Shown: in pieces, positions 17,697 to 26,206 of the stretch | Numbering within the stretch: position 1 is the first letter of the stretch | Layout: each line of letters opens with the position of its first letter | Assembly: GCF_001420995.1 (NCBI RefSeq) | Contig: NZ_CP012185.1 | Coordinates: forward strand, 186,001 to 250,000 | Source of the DNA: Pseudonocardia sp. EC080619-01 | Lineage (GTDB): Bacteria; Actinomycetota; Actinomycetes; Mycobacteriales; Pseudonocardiaceae | Reading direction: 5' to 3' | Length of the DNA stretch: 64,000 nucleotides | Position numbers and translations under genes: made by a program | The notes under the pieces: generated by a model | Databases searched by the model: none | Seen by the model: only the letters and a program-made list of their open reading frames with translations | Told to the model about the DNA's origin: nothing

Positions 17697-18500
17697 TCAC
17701 GTCCCGGCGGTGTCCCGGGCGGTCCCCGGGTACCAGGGCCAGTACTTCGCGCTCGCACCGCCGTCGACGGTGATGTTGCTGCCGGTGACCATTGCGGAGT
17801 CGTCGGAGGCGAGAAATACCACGGCCGGCACGTAGTCGGCCGCGGTCGGCAGCCGGTCCATCGGGAATTGCCCGGCGAAGTCCATCGTGTACTCGGGTTC
17901 CGCGGTCCGCGGCGGGCCCGGCCGGGCCCGGACGGTCGCGGTCGGGGTGAAGCCGTTGACCCTGATCCCGTGCCCGGCCAGCTCCATCGCCGAGGACCGG
18001 ACGAAGTTGATCAGGCCGCTCTTCGCCGTGGAGTAGCCGATGTTGCCGGGCTGGCCCTGGGTGGCCGCGGTGGACAGCACGACCACGATGCTGCCTCGAC
18101 GACCGGTCCGGATCATCGAGGCCGCGGTGGCACGGGTGAACAGGAACGTCCCGGACAGGATGATGTCGACCTGCCGCCGGAACTCGGCGACCGGCATCGT
18201 CAGCAACCCCTTGTGGTTGAACTGCACCGCGTTGTTGACCAGCACGTCGACCCCGCCCCAGGTCCGCTCGGCGAGCCCGACGACCTCGTCGGCGTGATCC
18301 GGGTCCGTCACGTCGCCCGCCACCCAGAGGGCCTCACCTCCGGAGGCGGTGATCGTCTCCGCGGCCTCGGCGGCCACGTCCGGATCGATGTCGGTGCAGA
18401 CGACCCGGGCCCCCTCCGCGGCGAGACCGGCGGCGAGCGTGCCGCCGATGTTCGGGCTGGCCCCGGTGACGATCGCCACCTTCGCGTCGAGTCTGGTCAC
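17697..18500 (-). CDS. SDR-family cis-dihydrodiol dehydrogenase
   Basis: A 267-residue short-chain dehydrogenase from the GTG at 18500, which overlaps the beta-subunit stop (GTGA). The cofactor motif VAIVTGASPNIGGTLA is near residues 9-24. NNAVQFNHKG replaces the usual NNAG motif and GYSTAKSGL holds the catalytic Tyr/Lys. The C-terminus VTGSNITVDGGA is typical. In this operon it should oxidise the cis-dihydrodiol made by the dioxygenase to a catechol, using NAD. The substrate is inferred from context. Confidence 0.92.
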   Translation of the reverse strand: MTRLDAKVAIVTGASPNIGGTLAAGLAAEGARVVCTDIDPDVAAEAAETITASGGEALWVAGDVTDPDHADEVVGLAERTWGGVDVLVNNAVQFNHKGLLTMPVAEFRRQVDIILSGTFLFTRATAASMIRTGRRGSIVVVLSTAATQGQPGNIGYSTAKSGLINFVRSSAMELAGHGIRVNGFTPTATVRARPGPPRTAEPEYTMDFAGQFPMDRLPTAADYVPAVVFLASDDSAMVTGSNITVDGGASAKYWPWYPGTARDTAGT

Positions 18501-19042
18501 AGGATGATGCTGACCTTTCCGTGCGGGCGCAGGGCGTCGAGATCGAGCACGGCCTTGCGGATCAGGAACCGGTAGCCGCCCTCGTCGGTGCGTCGGAGCA
18601 GGTGCCGGTACTCGCCGACGTAGGTGTCCAGGGTCCCGGCCCGGACCCGGAACACCGCGAAGTTGGCCCGGACCTGCACTCCCTCGTCGGTGTCGCGGGC
18701 ACGAACGTTGCCGACGATCCGACGGGTGCGTGAGTGCGGGTACTCCGCGTGTGCCGCTCTCGTCAGCAGCGAGTTGACCCGCTGCTCCAGGAGGAAGCGG
18801 TCGTCCTGGACCAGGAACAGGTCTCGGTCCGGGTCGCCGTCGGGCAGGTCGGTGGAGGGGATCTGGTAGAAGCCGTCGGAGGTGAAGAGCTCCAGCCACT
18901 CGTGCAGCTGCCAGCGGTCCAGGAGGTCCGCCTCCTCGAACAGGAAGCGCTCGAGTGCGCGGATCTCGCCGTCGGACAGGGTCGACCAGCCGACGGCGCT
19001 GTGTTCGGCGCTGTGCTCGGCCGGGATCTGGGAGGTCGTCAT
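18497..19042 (-). CDS. Aromatic-ring-hydroxylating dioxygenase, beta subunit
   Basis: A 181-residue small subunit with the SnoaL-like cone fold (FLFEEADLLDRWQLHEWLELFTSDGFYQIP; RTRRIVGNVRARDTDEGVQV; GEYRHLLRRTDEGGYRFLIRKAVLD). It packs on the alpha subunit in an alpha3beta3 oxygenase and has no redox centre. The alpha-subunit gene lies 24 bp upstream and the diol dehydrogenase gene overlaps by 4 bp. Confidence 0.95.
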   Translation of the reverse strand: MTTSQIPAEHSAEHSAVGWSTLSDGEIRALERFLFEEADLLDRWQLHEWLELFTSDGFYQIPSTDLPDGDPDRDLFLVQDDRFLLEQRVNSLLTRAAHAEYPHSRTRRIVGNVRARDTDEGVQVRANFAVFRVRAGTLDTYVGEYRHLLRRTDEGGYRFLIRKAVLDLDALRPHGKVSIIL

Positions 19043-19066
19043 CGGGTCACTCCTCTCGGACGGGTG

Positions 19067-20440
19067 CTAGGCGACCGGGGCGGCGCTGGTGTCGGCCCGC
19101 CGGCCGGCGAACACGCCGTCGAGCTCGTCGTGCGGCTCGTCGGGCAGGGTCTCGCTGTTGACAAGCTCGTTCCAGCGCCGCCACCAGGTCCGCATCTGCC
19201 ACTCGTCGGAGCCGCTGGGGCGGTCCTTGTTCATTCCCCGCGAGATGTCCGACCACGGCAGCTCGCGGCGGGCGGCGAACGACCGCTGGCAGGTCTCCAG
19301 TGCCTCGACGTCGTCGGGTGAGGCCAGGCCGCCCGGGCCCCAGAAGGTCAGGAAGTTGTCCAGACGCTGCCGGTGCAGTTCGGCTCCCTCCTCCGGCGGT
19401 GCGAGGTGCCAGGCCGAGACCTCCATGTAGTCCGGGGCGACGGGGTCGATCTTGCGGATGACCACGCCCATGACCAGGTCGATCACCACGAGGTTGGGGA
19501 AGATCACGAGGTTGCGCGTCCCCTGCATCCGCTCGACCCACGCCTCGCCGTAGGTCTCGGCGAACTCGGCGAACCGCCGGTTCCGTTCGGTCTGGCCTGC
19601 CTCGGACAGTGGCCGCCCGAAGATGCTGCCGGTGGAGGGCGCGCCCATGGTCACGGCGTGGCCGTTGCCGAGGTCGGCGCTGCGGGACTGGCCGAGCAGA
19701 GCCGACGAGCCCTGGGCCCGCTCGCGGGCCGCGGTGTCGTCGCGCCCGGCCCGGGCGGCGACCGCCATCTCGAAGTAGCGCTGGTGGGTGGTCACCGCGT
19801 GGTAGCCGTCGAAGCTGTTCTCGGTCAGCAGTTTCCAGTTCGCGTTGACCGAGTACTCGTGGGTGCCCTCGAGCACCTGCATCCCCACGGCCGACTGGTC
19901 GCAGACGAGATCGAGGAACTCGGTGGCGCCGGCGAGATATGTGCGCAGGTCCGGTGCCTCGGGGTCGAAGCACACGAAGACGAAGCCCCGGTACGAGTCG
20001 ACCTGGGCCGGTGCGGCCAGGCCGGGCCGGTCGAAGTCCGGGCCGTAGGAGGCGTCGTCGGGCAGTGAGACCAGCTTGCCCGCGTTGCTGAAGCTCCAGC
20101 CGTGGTAGAAGCAGGTCATGAACCGGGCGTTGCCCTTATCCTCGCGGCAGAGGATGGCCCCACGGTGGGGGCACGAGTTGACCCACACCCGGATCTGCCC
20201 GCGCGAGTCGCGGAAGAAGATCAGGGGGCGCCCGGCGACGTTGCGGGTGCGGAAGTCGTTCGGCTTGCGCAGCTCGGACTCGTGGCCGAGGTAGAGCCAG
20301 CACGTCGAGAAGATGTGGTCGCGCTCGCGGGCGAACACGTCCGGGGCGACCATGACCTCGCGGTTGACGCGGAACCGTGGCATCTCCCGGTCGTCGATGA
20401 TGTATCCGGGCGTCCGTGCACTCTGTGACATCGCTGTCAT
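19067..20440 (-). CDS. Aromatic-ring-hydroxylating dioxygenase, alpha subunit
   Basis: A 457-residue oxygenase large subunit. The Rieske domain has CPHRG (Cys90, His92) and CFYHGW (Cys110, His113). The catalytic domain has NSFDGYHAVTTHQRYFE, carrying the Asp bridge and the Fe-binding histidines. The ATG at 20440 overlaps the upstream stop by ATGA. The ATG at 20431, 9 bases further in with better spacing from GGAAGGG, is an equally good start. It inserts both atoms of O2 into an aromatic ring. The family resemblance is to cumate/benzoate/biphenyl-type enzymes, but the exact ring substrate cannot be assigned by eye. Confidence 0.96.
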   Translation of the reverse strand: MTAMSQSARTPGYIIDDREMPRFRVNREVMVAPDVFARERDHIFSTCWLYLGHESELRKPNDFRTRNVAGRPLIFFRDSRGQIRVWVNSCPHRGAILCREDKGNARFMTCFYHGWSFSNAGKLVSLPDDASYGPDFDRPGLAAPAQVDSYRGFVFVCFDPEAPDLRTYLAGATEFLDLVCDQSAVGMQVLEGTHEYSVNANWKLLTENSFDGYHAVTTHQRYFEMAVAARAGRDDTAARERAQGSSALLGQSRSADLGNGHAVTMGAPSTGSIFGRPLSEAGQTERNRRFAEFAETYGEAWVERMQGTRNLVIFPNLVVIDLVMGVVIRKIDPVAPDYMEVSAWHLAPPEEGAELHRQRLDNFLTFWGPGGLASPDDVEALETCQRSFAARRELPWSDISRGMNKDRPSGSDEWQMRTWWRRWNELVNSETLPDEPHDELDGVFAGRRADTSAAPVA

Positions 20441-21180
20441 CCCTTCCGTGCGGTGGTGGTCGTGGAGCCGGGAGCGGCGTGCTCGGGATCGGTGCCCGAC
20501 CTACGTCGTTCCCACAGCAGCGCGAGTTCGGTGGGCGGCGGGGCGACCCGCAGGTTCAGCCACTCGACGGCCCGCTGCCAGGCGTCGAAGCAGGCCGCGT
20601 GCACCGCGGGGTCGGCCGAGTCGAGGTGGAAATCCGGCCCGACACCGGGGTAGCGCACCACCGAGCAGTGGGCCTGCGCCGAGGCCGTCACCGTCTGCTC
20701 GAGCCGGTCGGCGACCGGATCGAGCCCCGAGGGAGGCAGTCCGAACAGGCCCAGCCACGGGGTCCGGAGCCGGTCGAGGTGGGCGAGGTCCGGCCCGGTG
20801 TCCGGGGAGATGCTGACCGCCGCACCGATCCGGTCGGTCGCCAGGTGCAGGGCCGCGCGGGCACCTGCCCCGTACCCGAGGACCGCGCAGCCGTCGGCCG
20901 CGAAGCCGCGCCGCTCGAGGACGTCGAGCAGCCGGTGGGCGTCGTCGCGCAGCTCGCTGTCTTCTGCGCCGGGTGGCAGCCGGGCCCCGACGGAGGTGTA
21001 GCCGTGCCCGGCGAGCTCATTGAGCACGGCGGCGGTCCCGCCGAGCTCGTCCGGGGCGTCGAGTACGACGACGGCGCCGCGCGGGGCGCCCCCGAGTCGG
21101 ATCTCGTCGACCGCCAGCCGGCCGGACGGGGCGTCGAGCACGAGCCGGGTCGGCTCGACCCGGGGAAGGGTGTCTTCCAT
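20437..21180 (-). CDS. Dienelactone-hydrolase-like alpha/beta protein without nucleophile
   Basis: A 247-residue protein from the ATG at 21180, preceded by GAGGAG. The fold is that of dienelactone hydrolase (GAVVVLDAPDELGGTAAVLNELAGHGYTSVGARL; late GPDFHLDSADPAVHAACFDAW). At the nucleophile elbow, where the family has GYCxGG, it reads LGYGAGAR with Gly104 in place of Cys or Ser. A late His remains (DFH). Hydrolysis by the usual mechanism is therefore not expected. It sits between reductase and alpha-subunit genes and overlaps the latter by ATGA, so it is made with the dioxygenase. It may be a structural or binding protein, or may act by another mechanism. Confidence 0.8.
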   Translation of the reverse strand: MEDTLPRVEPTRLVLDAPSGRLAVDEIRLGGAPRGAVVVLDAPDELGGTAAVLNELAGHGYTSVGARLPPGAEDSELRDDAHRLLDVLERRGFAADGCAVLGYGAGARAALHLATDRIGAAVSISPDTGPDLAHLDRLRTPWLGLFGLPPSGLDPVADRLEQTVTASAQAHCSVVRYPGVGPDFHLDSADPAVHAACFDAWQRAVEWLNLRVAPPPTELALLWERRRSGTDPEHAAPGSTTTTARKG

Positions 21181-21242
21181 CAGTAACTCCTCGTGGTCGT
21201 CGGCACTGGGACGCGGTGCCGGGGGCGGCGGTCGGGCCGGGT

Positions 21243-22490
21243 TCACGAACGGCCCGCTCCCGCACCCACCATCAAGTCGGCCACCGGGGTCCTCGCGGTG
21301 ACCGCCCGGCGCAGGGCCACGAACTCCTTCGGGGCGTCGACCACGACGCCTCCGACGACCCTGTCGTCGGTGTCGCCGTAGACGGCGACCAGCGGTCCGT
21401 CCGGGTGCTCGCCCACTCCGCCACGTAACCGCGCGAGCCGGCCGGCGCGCGGCGAGCCGACGATCTGGATCCGGTGCCCGTACTGGTCGGACCAGACGTA
21501 GGGCGGCTGCGCGGGACGCGGTGTCCGGCCGAGGATCCCGGCGGCGACCAGCTCGGCGTGCTCCCCGGCGTTGGTCCAGTGCTCGATGCGCACGTCGGGA
21601 CCCAGGGTCGGGTGCGGGCGGCGGGCCACGTCGCCGGCGGCCCAGATCCGCTCGTGGCCCCGCACCCGCAGGTCCGGGCCGCATAGCACGCCGTCGACTA
21701 GGGGCAGCCCGGAGGAGCGCAGCCACCCGGTGGCCGGCACGGCCCCGATCCCCACCACGATCACGTCGCCGGAGACGACGCGGTCGTCGGCGAGGTGGAC
21801 CCGCAGCCGACGGTCGCGCTCGACCCGCTCCACTCGGGCCCCGGTGAGTAGCTGCGTGCCGTGTGTGACGTGCAGGCCCCCGAGGCGGTCACCCACCTCG
21901 GCGCCGACAACCGGCTCCATCGGGTGGTCCAGGGCCTCCAGCACGGTCACCTCGACGCCGAGCGACCGGGCCGACCCGGCCACCTCGGCGCCGATGAACC
22001 CGGCCCCGACCACGACCACGTGCCGGGCGGTGGTCAGCGCCGCGCGCAGCCGGGTGGCGTCATCGGCGGTCCGCACGGTGAACACGCCAGGCACGGACTC
22101 GGTGCCGGGCAGTGGCCGGGCGTCGGCCCCGGTGGCGATGACGAGCTGGTCGTAGCCCAGCTCGTCGCCGTCCCCGGTCGTCACCACGCGCCGGGCCGGG
22201 TCCAGTGCGAGCGCCGGGCGGTTCAGGTCGACCGCGATGTCGAGCTCGGCGAGCTCGGCCGGGTCGACGAGCGGGACGAGCTCACCGGAGACGAGGGTGT
22301 CCTTCGACAGCGGCGGCTTGTCGTACGGCGGGTGCGGCTCCCGTCCGAGGATCCGGATCGGGCCCGCGTGCCCGCCGCGGCGCAGTGCCTGTGCGGTCCG
22401 CACTCCGGCGACCGAGTTGCCGACGACGAGCACGGAGTCCTGCCCGCCCGGCCGCTCTGCAGCGCGGGCGGGGTGATCGACGCCGGACAC
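21243..22490 (-). CDS. Ferredoxin--NAD(P)H reductase of the dioxygenase system
   Basis: A 415-residue FAD protein of the ring-dioxygenase ferredoxin reductase type. The FAD motif is VLVVGNSVAGVRTAQAL, with Asn-Ser in place of the more usual Gly-Gly. The NAD-binding motif is VVVVGAGFIGAEVAGSA, and IWAAGDVARRPHP is the second FAD contact. The GTG start at 22490 is 4 bases after the hydrolase stop. It passes electrons from NADH to the Rieske ferredoxin at the end of the operon. Confidence 0.93.
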   Translation of the reverse strand: MSGVDHPARAAERPGGQDSVLVVGNSVAGVRTAQALRRGGHAGPIRILGREPHPPYDKPPLSKDTLVSGELVPLVDPAELAELDIAVDLNRPALALDPARRVVTTGDGDELGYDQLVIATGADARPLPGTESVPGVFTVRTADDATRLRAALTTARHVVVVGAGFIGAEVAGSARSLGVEVTVLEALDHPMEPVVGAEVGDRLGGLHVTHGTQLLTGARVERVERDRRLRVHLADDRVVSGDVIVVGIGAVPATGWLRSSGLPLVDGVLCGPDLRVRGHERIWAAGDVARRPHPTLGPDVRIEHWTNAGEHAELVAAGILGRTPRPAQPPYVWSDQYGHRIQIVGSPRAGRLARLRGGVGEHPDGPLVAVYGDTDDRVVGGVVVDAPKEFVALRRAVTARTPVADLMVGAGAGRS

Positions 22491-22494
22491 GGCC

Positions 22495-23469
22495 TCACAC
22501 CTGCTCGACGAGGTGCGCCAGCTCGGGACGCCGCTTGGAGATCCCCGCCGCGTCGGCGGTCTGCCGGGTCACCTTCCCGTCCCGGAAGAACTCGAGGAAC
22601 AGCGGGTTGAACAGGTCGGGCCGGTCGGTCTGGCCCTGGTGGCCGCAGTCGTCGGGGTAGAAGAACTGCACCTCCGGCAGCACGTCCTCCTGCTGGTAGC
22701 CCGACTCGACGGGGTTGAGGACGTCCTGGCGGCCGTAGAGGTAAACCGCGGGGATCCCGAGCCGGTCGAGCCGTCCGCGGGTGGACATCCGCGCCGCCAG
22801 CGCGGGGTCCTCCCAGGGCACTCGCCCGCCGTACTGCATCAGCGACGGCCAGTACCGCGCGTGCGCCTCGCGCTGGCGTTCGGCGGCCAGGTAGCGCATC
22901 TCGATGACGTCGTCGGTGACGGCCTCACCACGGTGGATGATGGTGGTCATCAGCTCGCGCATGCTCTCCCGCGTGCCCTGGTACGGCGGGATCGCGATGC
23001 CGCCCTCCGGTCGCGGCGTCGACGGCGGGAGCTGATCACCGATGCCCCCCGCGATCAGCGCGTAGCTGATCACCCGCTCCGGGTGGGCGACGACGTAGTT
23101 CACAGTGTTCATGCACCCCATCGAGTTCCCCGCGAGGTGGAACCGGTCCAGACACAGCGCGGTGGTGAACTCCTGCAAGAAGTCGACGTGGCTGTGCACC
23201 CCGTCGGGCTGATGCTCGGGCGAGGTGTCGGCGTGGCCGAACCCGGGCTGGTCCGGACAGTAGACCCGGAACCCGTTGGCTCCCAGGTACGGCGCCATGA
23301 ACCGCCAGCCCGCGGTTCCGGACGAGCCCGGGAGCCCCCCGTGCAGGAGAACCACGGCGGGCCCGTGGTCCCCGGCGGTCATGTAGTGCGCACGGGCGCC
23401 GCTGGCCAGGCGGACCCAGCGGCTCGCCATTCCCGGGATCGGGACGAGACCCTCGTCGGTGAGCGCCAT
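22495..23469 (-). CDS. Alpha/beta hydrolase, meta-cleavage C-C bond hydrolase type (MhpC-like)
   Basis: A 324-residue hydrolase. The ATG at 23469, with AGAGG 8 bases upstream, is preferred over the adjoining TTG. Motifs: oxyanion loop VVLLHGGLPGSSGTAGW, nucleophile Ser116 in AGNSMGCMN, Asp in YGRQDVLNP and His in DDCGHQGQTDRPD. The MCP hydrolase family cleaves 2-hydroxy-6-oxohexa-2,4-dienoates to 2-hydroxypentadienoate plus a carboxylic acid. Position directly after the extradiol dioxygenase gene supports that role. The first product feeds the hydratase-aldolase operon. The acid may be what the CoA-transferase and acyl-CoA dehydrogenases handle. Confidence 0.9.
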   Translation of the reverse strand: MALTDEGLVPIPGMASRWVRLASGARAHYMTAGDHGPAVVLLHGGLPGSSGTAGWRFMAPYLGANGFRVYCPDQPGFGHADTSPEHQPDGVHSHVDFLQEFTTALCLDRFHLAGNSMGCMNTVNYVVAHPERVISYALIAGGIGDQLPPSTPRPEGGIAIPPYQGTRESMRELMTTIIHRGEAVTDDVIEMRYLAAERQREAHARYWPSLMQYGGRVPWEDPALAARMSTRGRLDRLGIPAVYLYGRQDVLNPVESGYQQEDVLPEVQFFYPDDCGHQGQTDRPDLFNPLFLEFFRDGKVTRQTADAAGISKRRPELAHLVEQV

Positions 23470-23523
23470 CAAGACACCTCTTTCTGATCGTTTCCTGATC
23501 GGTGGTGAGCGGGGTCGGTCGGG

Positions 23524-24591
23524 TCAGTCCTCGTCGAAGACTGCGAAGACCTTGTTCGAGTTGAAGATCTCGGTGGTGACGATGTCGGACGACCTCAGGG
23601 CCAGGCCCAACTCGTCCATCGCACCGAGCAGGCAGAACCAGTTGAGCATCTCGTGCTGCCCGGCATCGACGATCTCGCGACCGGTGGCCTCGGCCCACGG
23701 CGTCCGGTCACCCGCGACCAACGCGTCGTAGAAGCGTTGGTCGGCTGCGGTGTCGGGGCGCAGGTGCCAGTCCTTGTCGTTGAGGAACGCGTGCGACCAG
23801 CTCGACGAGGCGACGTAGGCGACCCGCCGGCCGGTCGCGCCCATGCTCCGCGCCACAGCGGCCCCGAGTGCCATGCACCGGGCTGGGGTGGGGCCCACCG
23901 GGTCGAGCTGCTCGTCGGCGATCTCGGCGAAGCGGGCCAGCCCGCCGCGCCGGGCGATCGCGTGCTGGCCATAGCAGTTCACGGTGATCGGCAGGATCCG
24001 GTACGGGAACTCCCGTCCCGCGTTGTCGTAGTCAAGGAAGATCTGCGTGTTGAGGATCGCGTGCGGGAAGTGCGACTCCTCCCGCTTGCGGTAGGAGTAG
24101 GCCATGTCGAACCCGGCCCCGATCAGGTCGTCGGTGAGCTGGCGGGCGCCGTCCACGTCGCCGCGCAGGACGAAGGTCGTGTCGGAGGGCAGGCCCCACG
24201 CGTTCGGCAGTCCGCGGTCTGCCTGGGTCCCGAACGGGTGGACCTCCAGGTCGGAGTAGGCCAGTACGCAGAACGGCGGAATGACCTCCTCGCGAAAGTT
24301 CTCGAACTGGTCGTCGCCCCATACGACGACGACGTCCGGGGCGAAGTCGTCGAGGGCCTTGCGGCACTGCGCCAGGTTGGCCACCAGCGCGGCGCGGTGC
24401 TCCGCCGCGGCGGCGGCACCGCCGTCGTCGGACCATTCGGCGCGCATCTGCTCCGACCAGGTGGAGACGTCCTTCTCGGCGGAGGGGATGTCGGGGTCAC
24501 CGAGTGTCCACCGAAGGAGGTTCGCCATGTTGGCGTCGGTGCCCGCGAGCAGCGGGTAGTGGGTGAGGCCGAGACCGAGCGACCGGGACAT
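23524..24591 (-). CDS. Class III (LigB-type) extradiol ring-cleavage dioxygenase
   Basis: A 355-residue protein starting at the ATG at 24591 after GAGGAGG, the first gene of the large catabolic operon. The N-terminal LGLGLTHYPLLAG has the iron-binding His near residue 11, DVVVVWGDDQFENF gives the next conserved segment, and ASSSWSHAFLNDKDWHLRPD holds the late His region. LigB-superfamily enzymes use non-heme Fe(II) to open catechols beside a hydroxyl group. The alpha and beta halves of LigAB-like enzymes appear fused here, judging by length and by the C-terminal GQHEMLNWFCLLGAM segment. The catechol substrate is inferred to come from the dioxygenase and diol dehydrogenase of the same operon. 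Confidence 0.87.
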   Translation of the reverse strand: MSRSLGLGLTHYPLLAGTDANMANLLRWTLGDPDIPSAEKDVSTWSEQMRAEWSDDGGAAAAAEHRAALVANLAQCRKALDDFAPDVVVVWGDDQFENFREEVIPPFCVLAYSDLEVHPFGTQADRGLPNAWGLPSDTTFVLRGDVDGARQLTDDLIGAGFDMAYSYRKREESHFPHAILNTQIFLDYDNAGREFPYRILPITVNCYGQHAIARRGGLARFAEIADEQLDPVGPTPARCMALGAAVARSMGATGRRVAYVASSSWSHAFLNDKDWHLRPDTAADQRFYDALVAGDRTPWAEATGREIVDAGQHEMLNWFCLLGAMDELGLALRSSDIVTTEIFNSNKVFAVFDED

Positions 24592-24716
24592 GGGCAACCT
24601 CCTCGTTGCGGGACCTGCCACGACGGACGGGTGGCGGGAGTGCGGGCCGTGACCCCGACCGACGGGCTCACCGGGACTCAACCGTGCCGTCACGCCCGAG
24701 GCCCCGACGAGCCGGT

Positions 24717-24733
24717 GTTCCGGCCACTGGGAC
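24717..24733. promoter_or_regulatory. 17-bp palindromic operator candidate, site E1
   Basis: GTTCCGGCCACTGGGAC has one mismatch to the shared pattern. It lies 126 bp upstream of the extradiol dioxygenase start and 97-113 bp before the divergent MFS gene. Confidence 0.5.
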
Positions 24734-24769
24734 GGGCCGGCAAGCGGCGTCGCGAGCGGACCCGGCGCC

Positions 24770-24786
24770 ATCCCGGCGGCCGGAAC
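24770..24786. promoter_or_regulatory. 17-bp palindromic operator candidate, site E2
   Basis: ATCCCGGCGGCCGGAAC has two mismatches, both in the left arm. With E1 it repeats the two-site layout of the other divergent spacers. Confidence 0.4.
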
Positions 24787-24829
24787 GTCCTGTGGGACGG
24801 GAGCCGGATCTGCCCGACGATGGGTGTCG

Positions 24830-26206
24830 ATGAGCAATGACAACGATGGGGTTCGCGCGGGCGTCTCGATTGCGATCCTCGCCACCTGCGGTGTGAAGGT
24901 TTCGATCATGCAGACCATCGTCGTGCCGCTGCTGCCACTGTTCCCGTCGATCATGGGTGTGGCGCCGTCGACCGCCGCCTGGCTGGTGACCGCGACTCTG
25001 CTCGCCGGTGCGGTCGCCGCCCCCGTCCTGGGTCGGCTCGGTGACATGTTCGGCAAGCGCCGGCTGCTCGTCGTCTCGCTGGGGCTGGTGGTCGTCGGCT
25101 CGGTGATCGGCGCGCTTGCCCCGAACATCGGTGTGCTTATCGCCGCGCGGGCGGTTCAGGGGGCCTCGCTCGCTGTGATCGCGCTCGGCATGAGCCTGAT
25201 GCGGGACGTGCTCCCGCCGGAGCGGGTCGGCCACGGCGTCGCGCTGACCAGCTCGTCGCTGGGGGTCGGCGGTGCATTGGGGCCGCCGGTGAGCGGCCTG
25301 GTCGTCGAGTGGGCCAGCTGGCGCTGGCTCTTCGCGGCGGGCGCCGTCGTCGCCGTGGTCCAGTTGCTGCTCGTTGCCGCCGTCGTGCCGGAGTCGCCGC
25401 TGCGCAGCGGGGGCCGATTCGACCTGATTGGGGCCGGTGGGTTGACGCTGGCGCTGACGTCGTTGCTGCTCGGTATCTCGAAGGGTCACGAATGGGGGTG
25501 GGGGAGCCCGCTGGTGATCGGGCTGCTGGGGGGTGCCGTCGTGGCGCTGCTTCTGTGGGGGCGTTACGAGCTGTCGCGGCCGTCGCCACTGGTGGATCTG
25601 ACGGTCTCGGCCCGCCGGGCGGTGCTGCTCACCAACGTGTACACCGTTCTGGCCGGATTCGCCATGTTCGTCCCCTTCATGCTCGCGACCCAGATCCTGC
25701 AGGCCCCGCCGGCCACCGGCTTCGGGTTCGCCCTCTCGCCCGCGCTCGCGGGCGTCCTGCTGATCCCGGTCGGGGCCGCGATGATGATCTTCCCGACGGT
25801 GTCGGCAGTCCTCTCCCGCCGCCGCGGCGCCCGGGTCACCCTCGTTGTCGGCACGTCGCTGATCGCGCTCGGTGCGCTCGGGATCGCGACCCGACCGGGA
25901 TCGGTGGGGCTGCTGGTCGCGGTGGCGGCGGTCGGGGCGACCGGTGCCGCCCTGGCCTACTCCGCGCTCCCGCTGCTGATCATGCAGGCGGCTCCGGAAG
26001 GGGAGACCGCCACGGCCAACAGCGTGAACACGCTCATGCGGCAGATCGGGACGTCGCTGTGCACCGCCGTGGTCGCCTCGGTCGGTTCGGCGATGACCGT
26101 CCACATCGGGGGCGATGTCCTGTCCGGTGCCGGAGCGGTGTCCACGATCTTCGTGATTGCGGCGGCGAGTGCCGCGCTCGCCGCCATTCTCGCCGGCTGT
26201 GGCTGA
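24830..26206 (+). CDS. MFS drug:H+ antiporter-like transporter (DHA2/EmrB type)
   Basis: A 458-residue membrane protein. The GTG at 24824 is an alternative start, and neither has a strong Shine-Dalgarno sequence. Motif A appears as GRLGDMFGKRRLLV, and the helix-5 antiporter motif as SSLGVGGALGPPVSGLV. At least 12, possibly 14, hydrophobic stretches are visible. The C-terminus ends abruptly in a helix (SAALAAILAGCG) where relatives have a further cytoplasmic tail. The DNA after it belongs to a decayed reverse-strand gene, so the last residues may have been lost. Divergent from the catabolic operon, it might export a toxic catechol or import the substrate. Confidence 0.8.
   Translation: MSNDNDGVRAGVSIAILATCGVKVSIMQTIVVPLLPLFPSIMGVAPSTAAWLVTATLLAGAVAAPVLGRLGDMFGKRRLLVVSLGLVVVGSVIGALAPNIGVLIAARAVQGASLAVIALGMSLMRDVLPPERVGHGVALTSSSLGVGGALGPPVSGLVVEWASWRWLFAAGAVVAVVQLLLVAAVVPESPLRSGGRFDLIGAGGLTLALTSLLLGISKGHEWGWGSPLVIGLLGGAVVALLLWGRYELSRPSPLVDLTVSARRAVLLTNVYTVLAGFAMFVPFMLATQILQAPPATGFGFALSPALAGVLLIPVGAAMMIFPTVSAVLSRRRGARVTLVVGTSLIALGALGIATRPGSVGLLVAVAAVGATGAALAYSALPLLIMQAAPEGETATANSVNTLMRQIGTSLCTAVVASVGSAMTVHIGGDVLSGAGAVSTIFVIAAASAALAAILAGCG

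Noticed and set aside
17363..24591. Assignment of specific cmt or bph gene names to the dioxygenase operon
   Set aside because: The gene set fits a cumate- or biphenyl-like route, but by-eye similarity does not fix the substrate, so no gene symbols are given.
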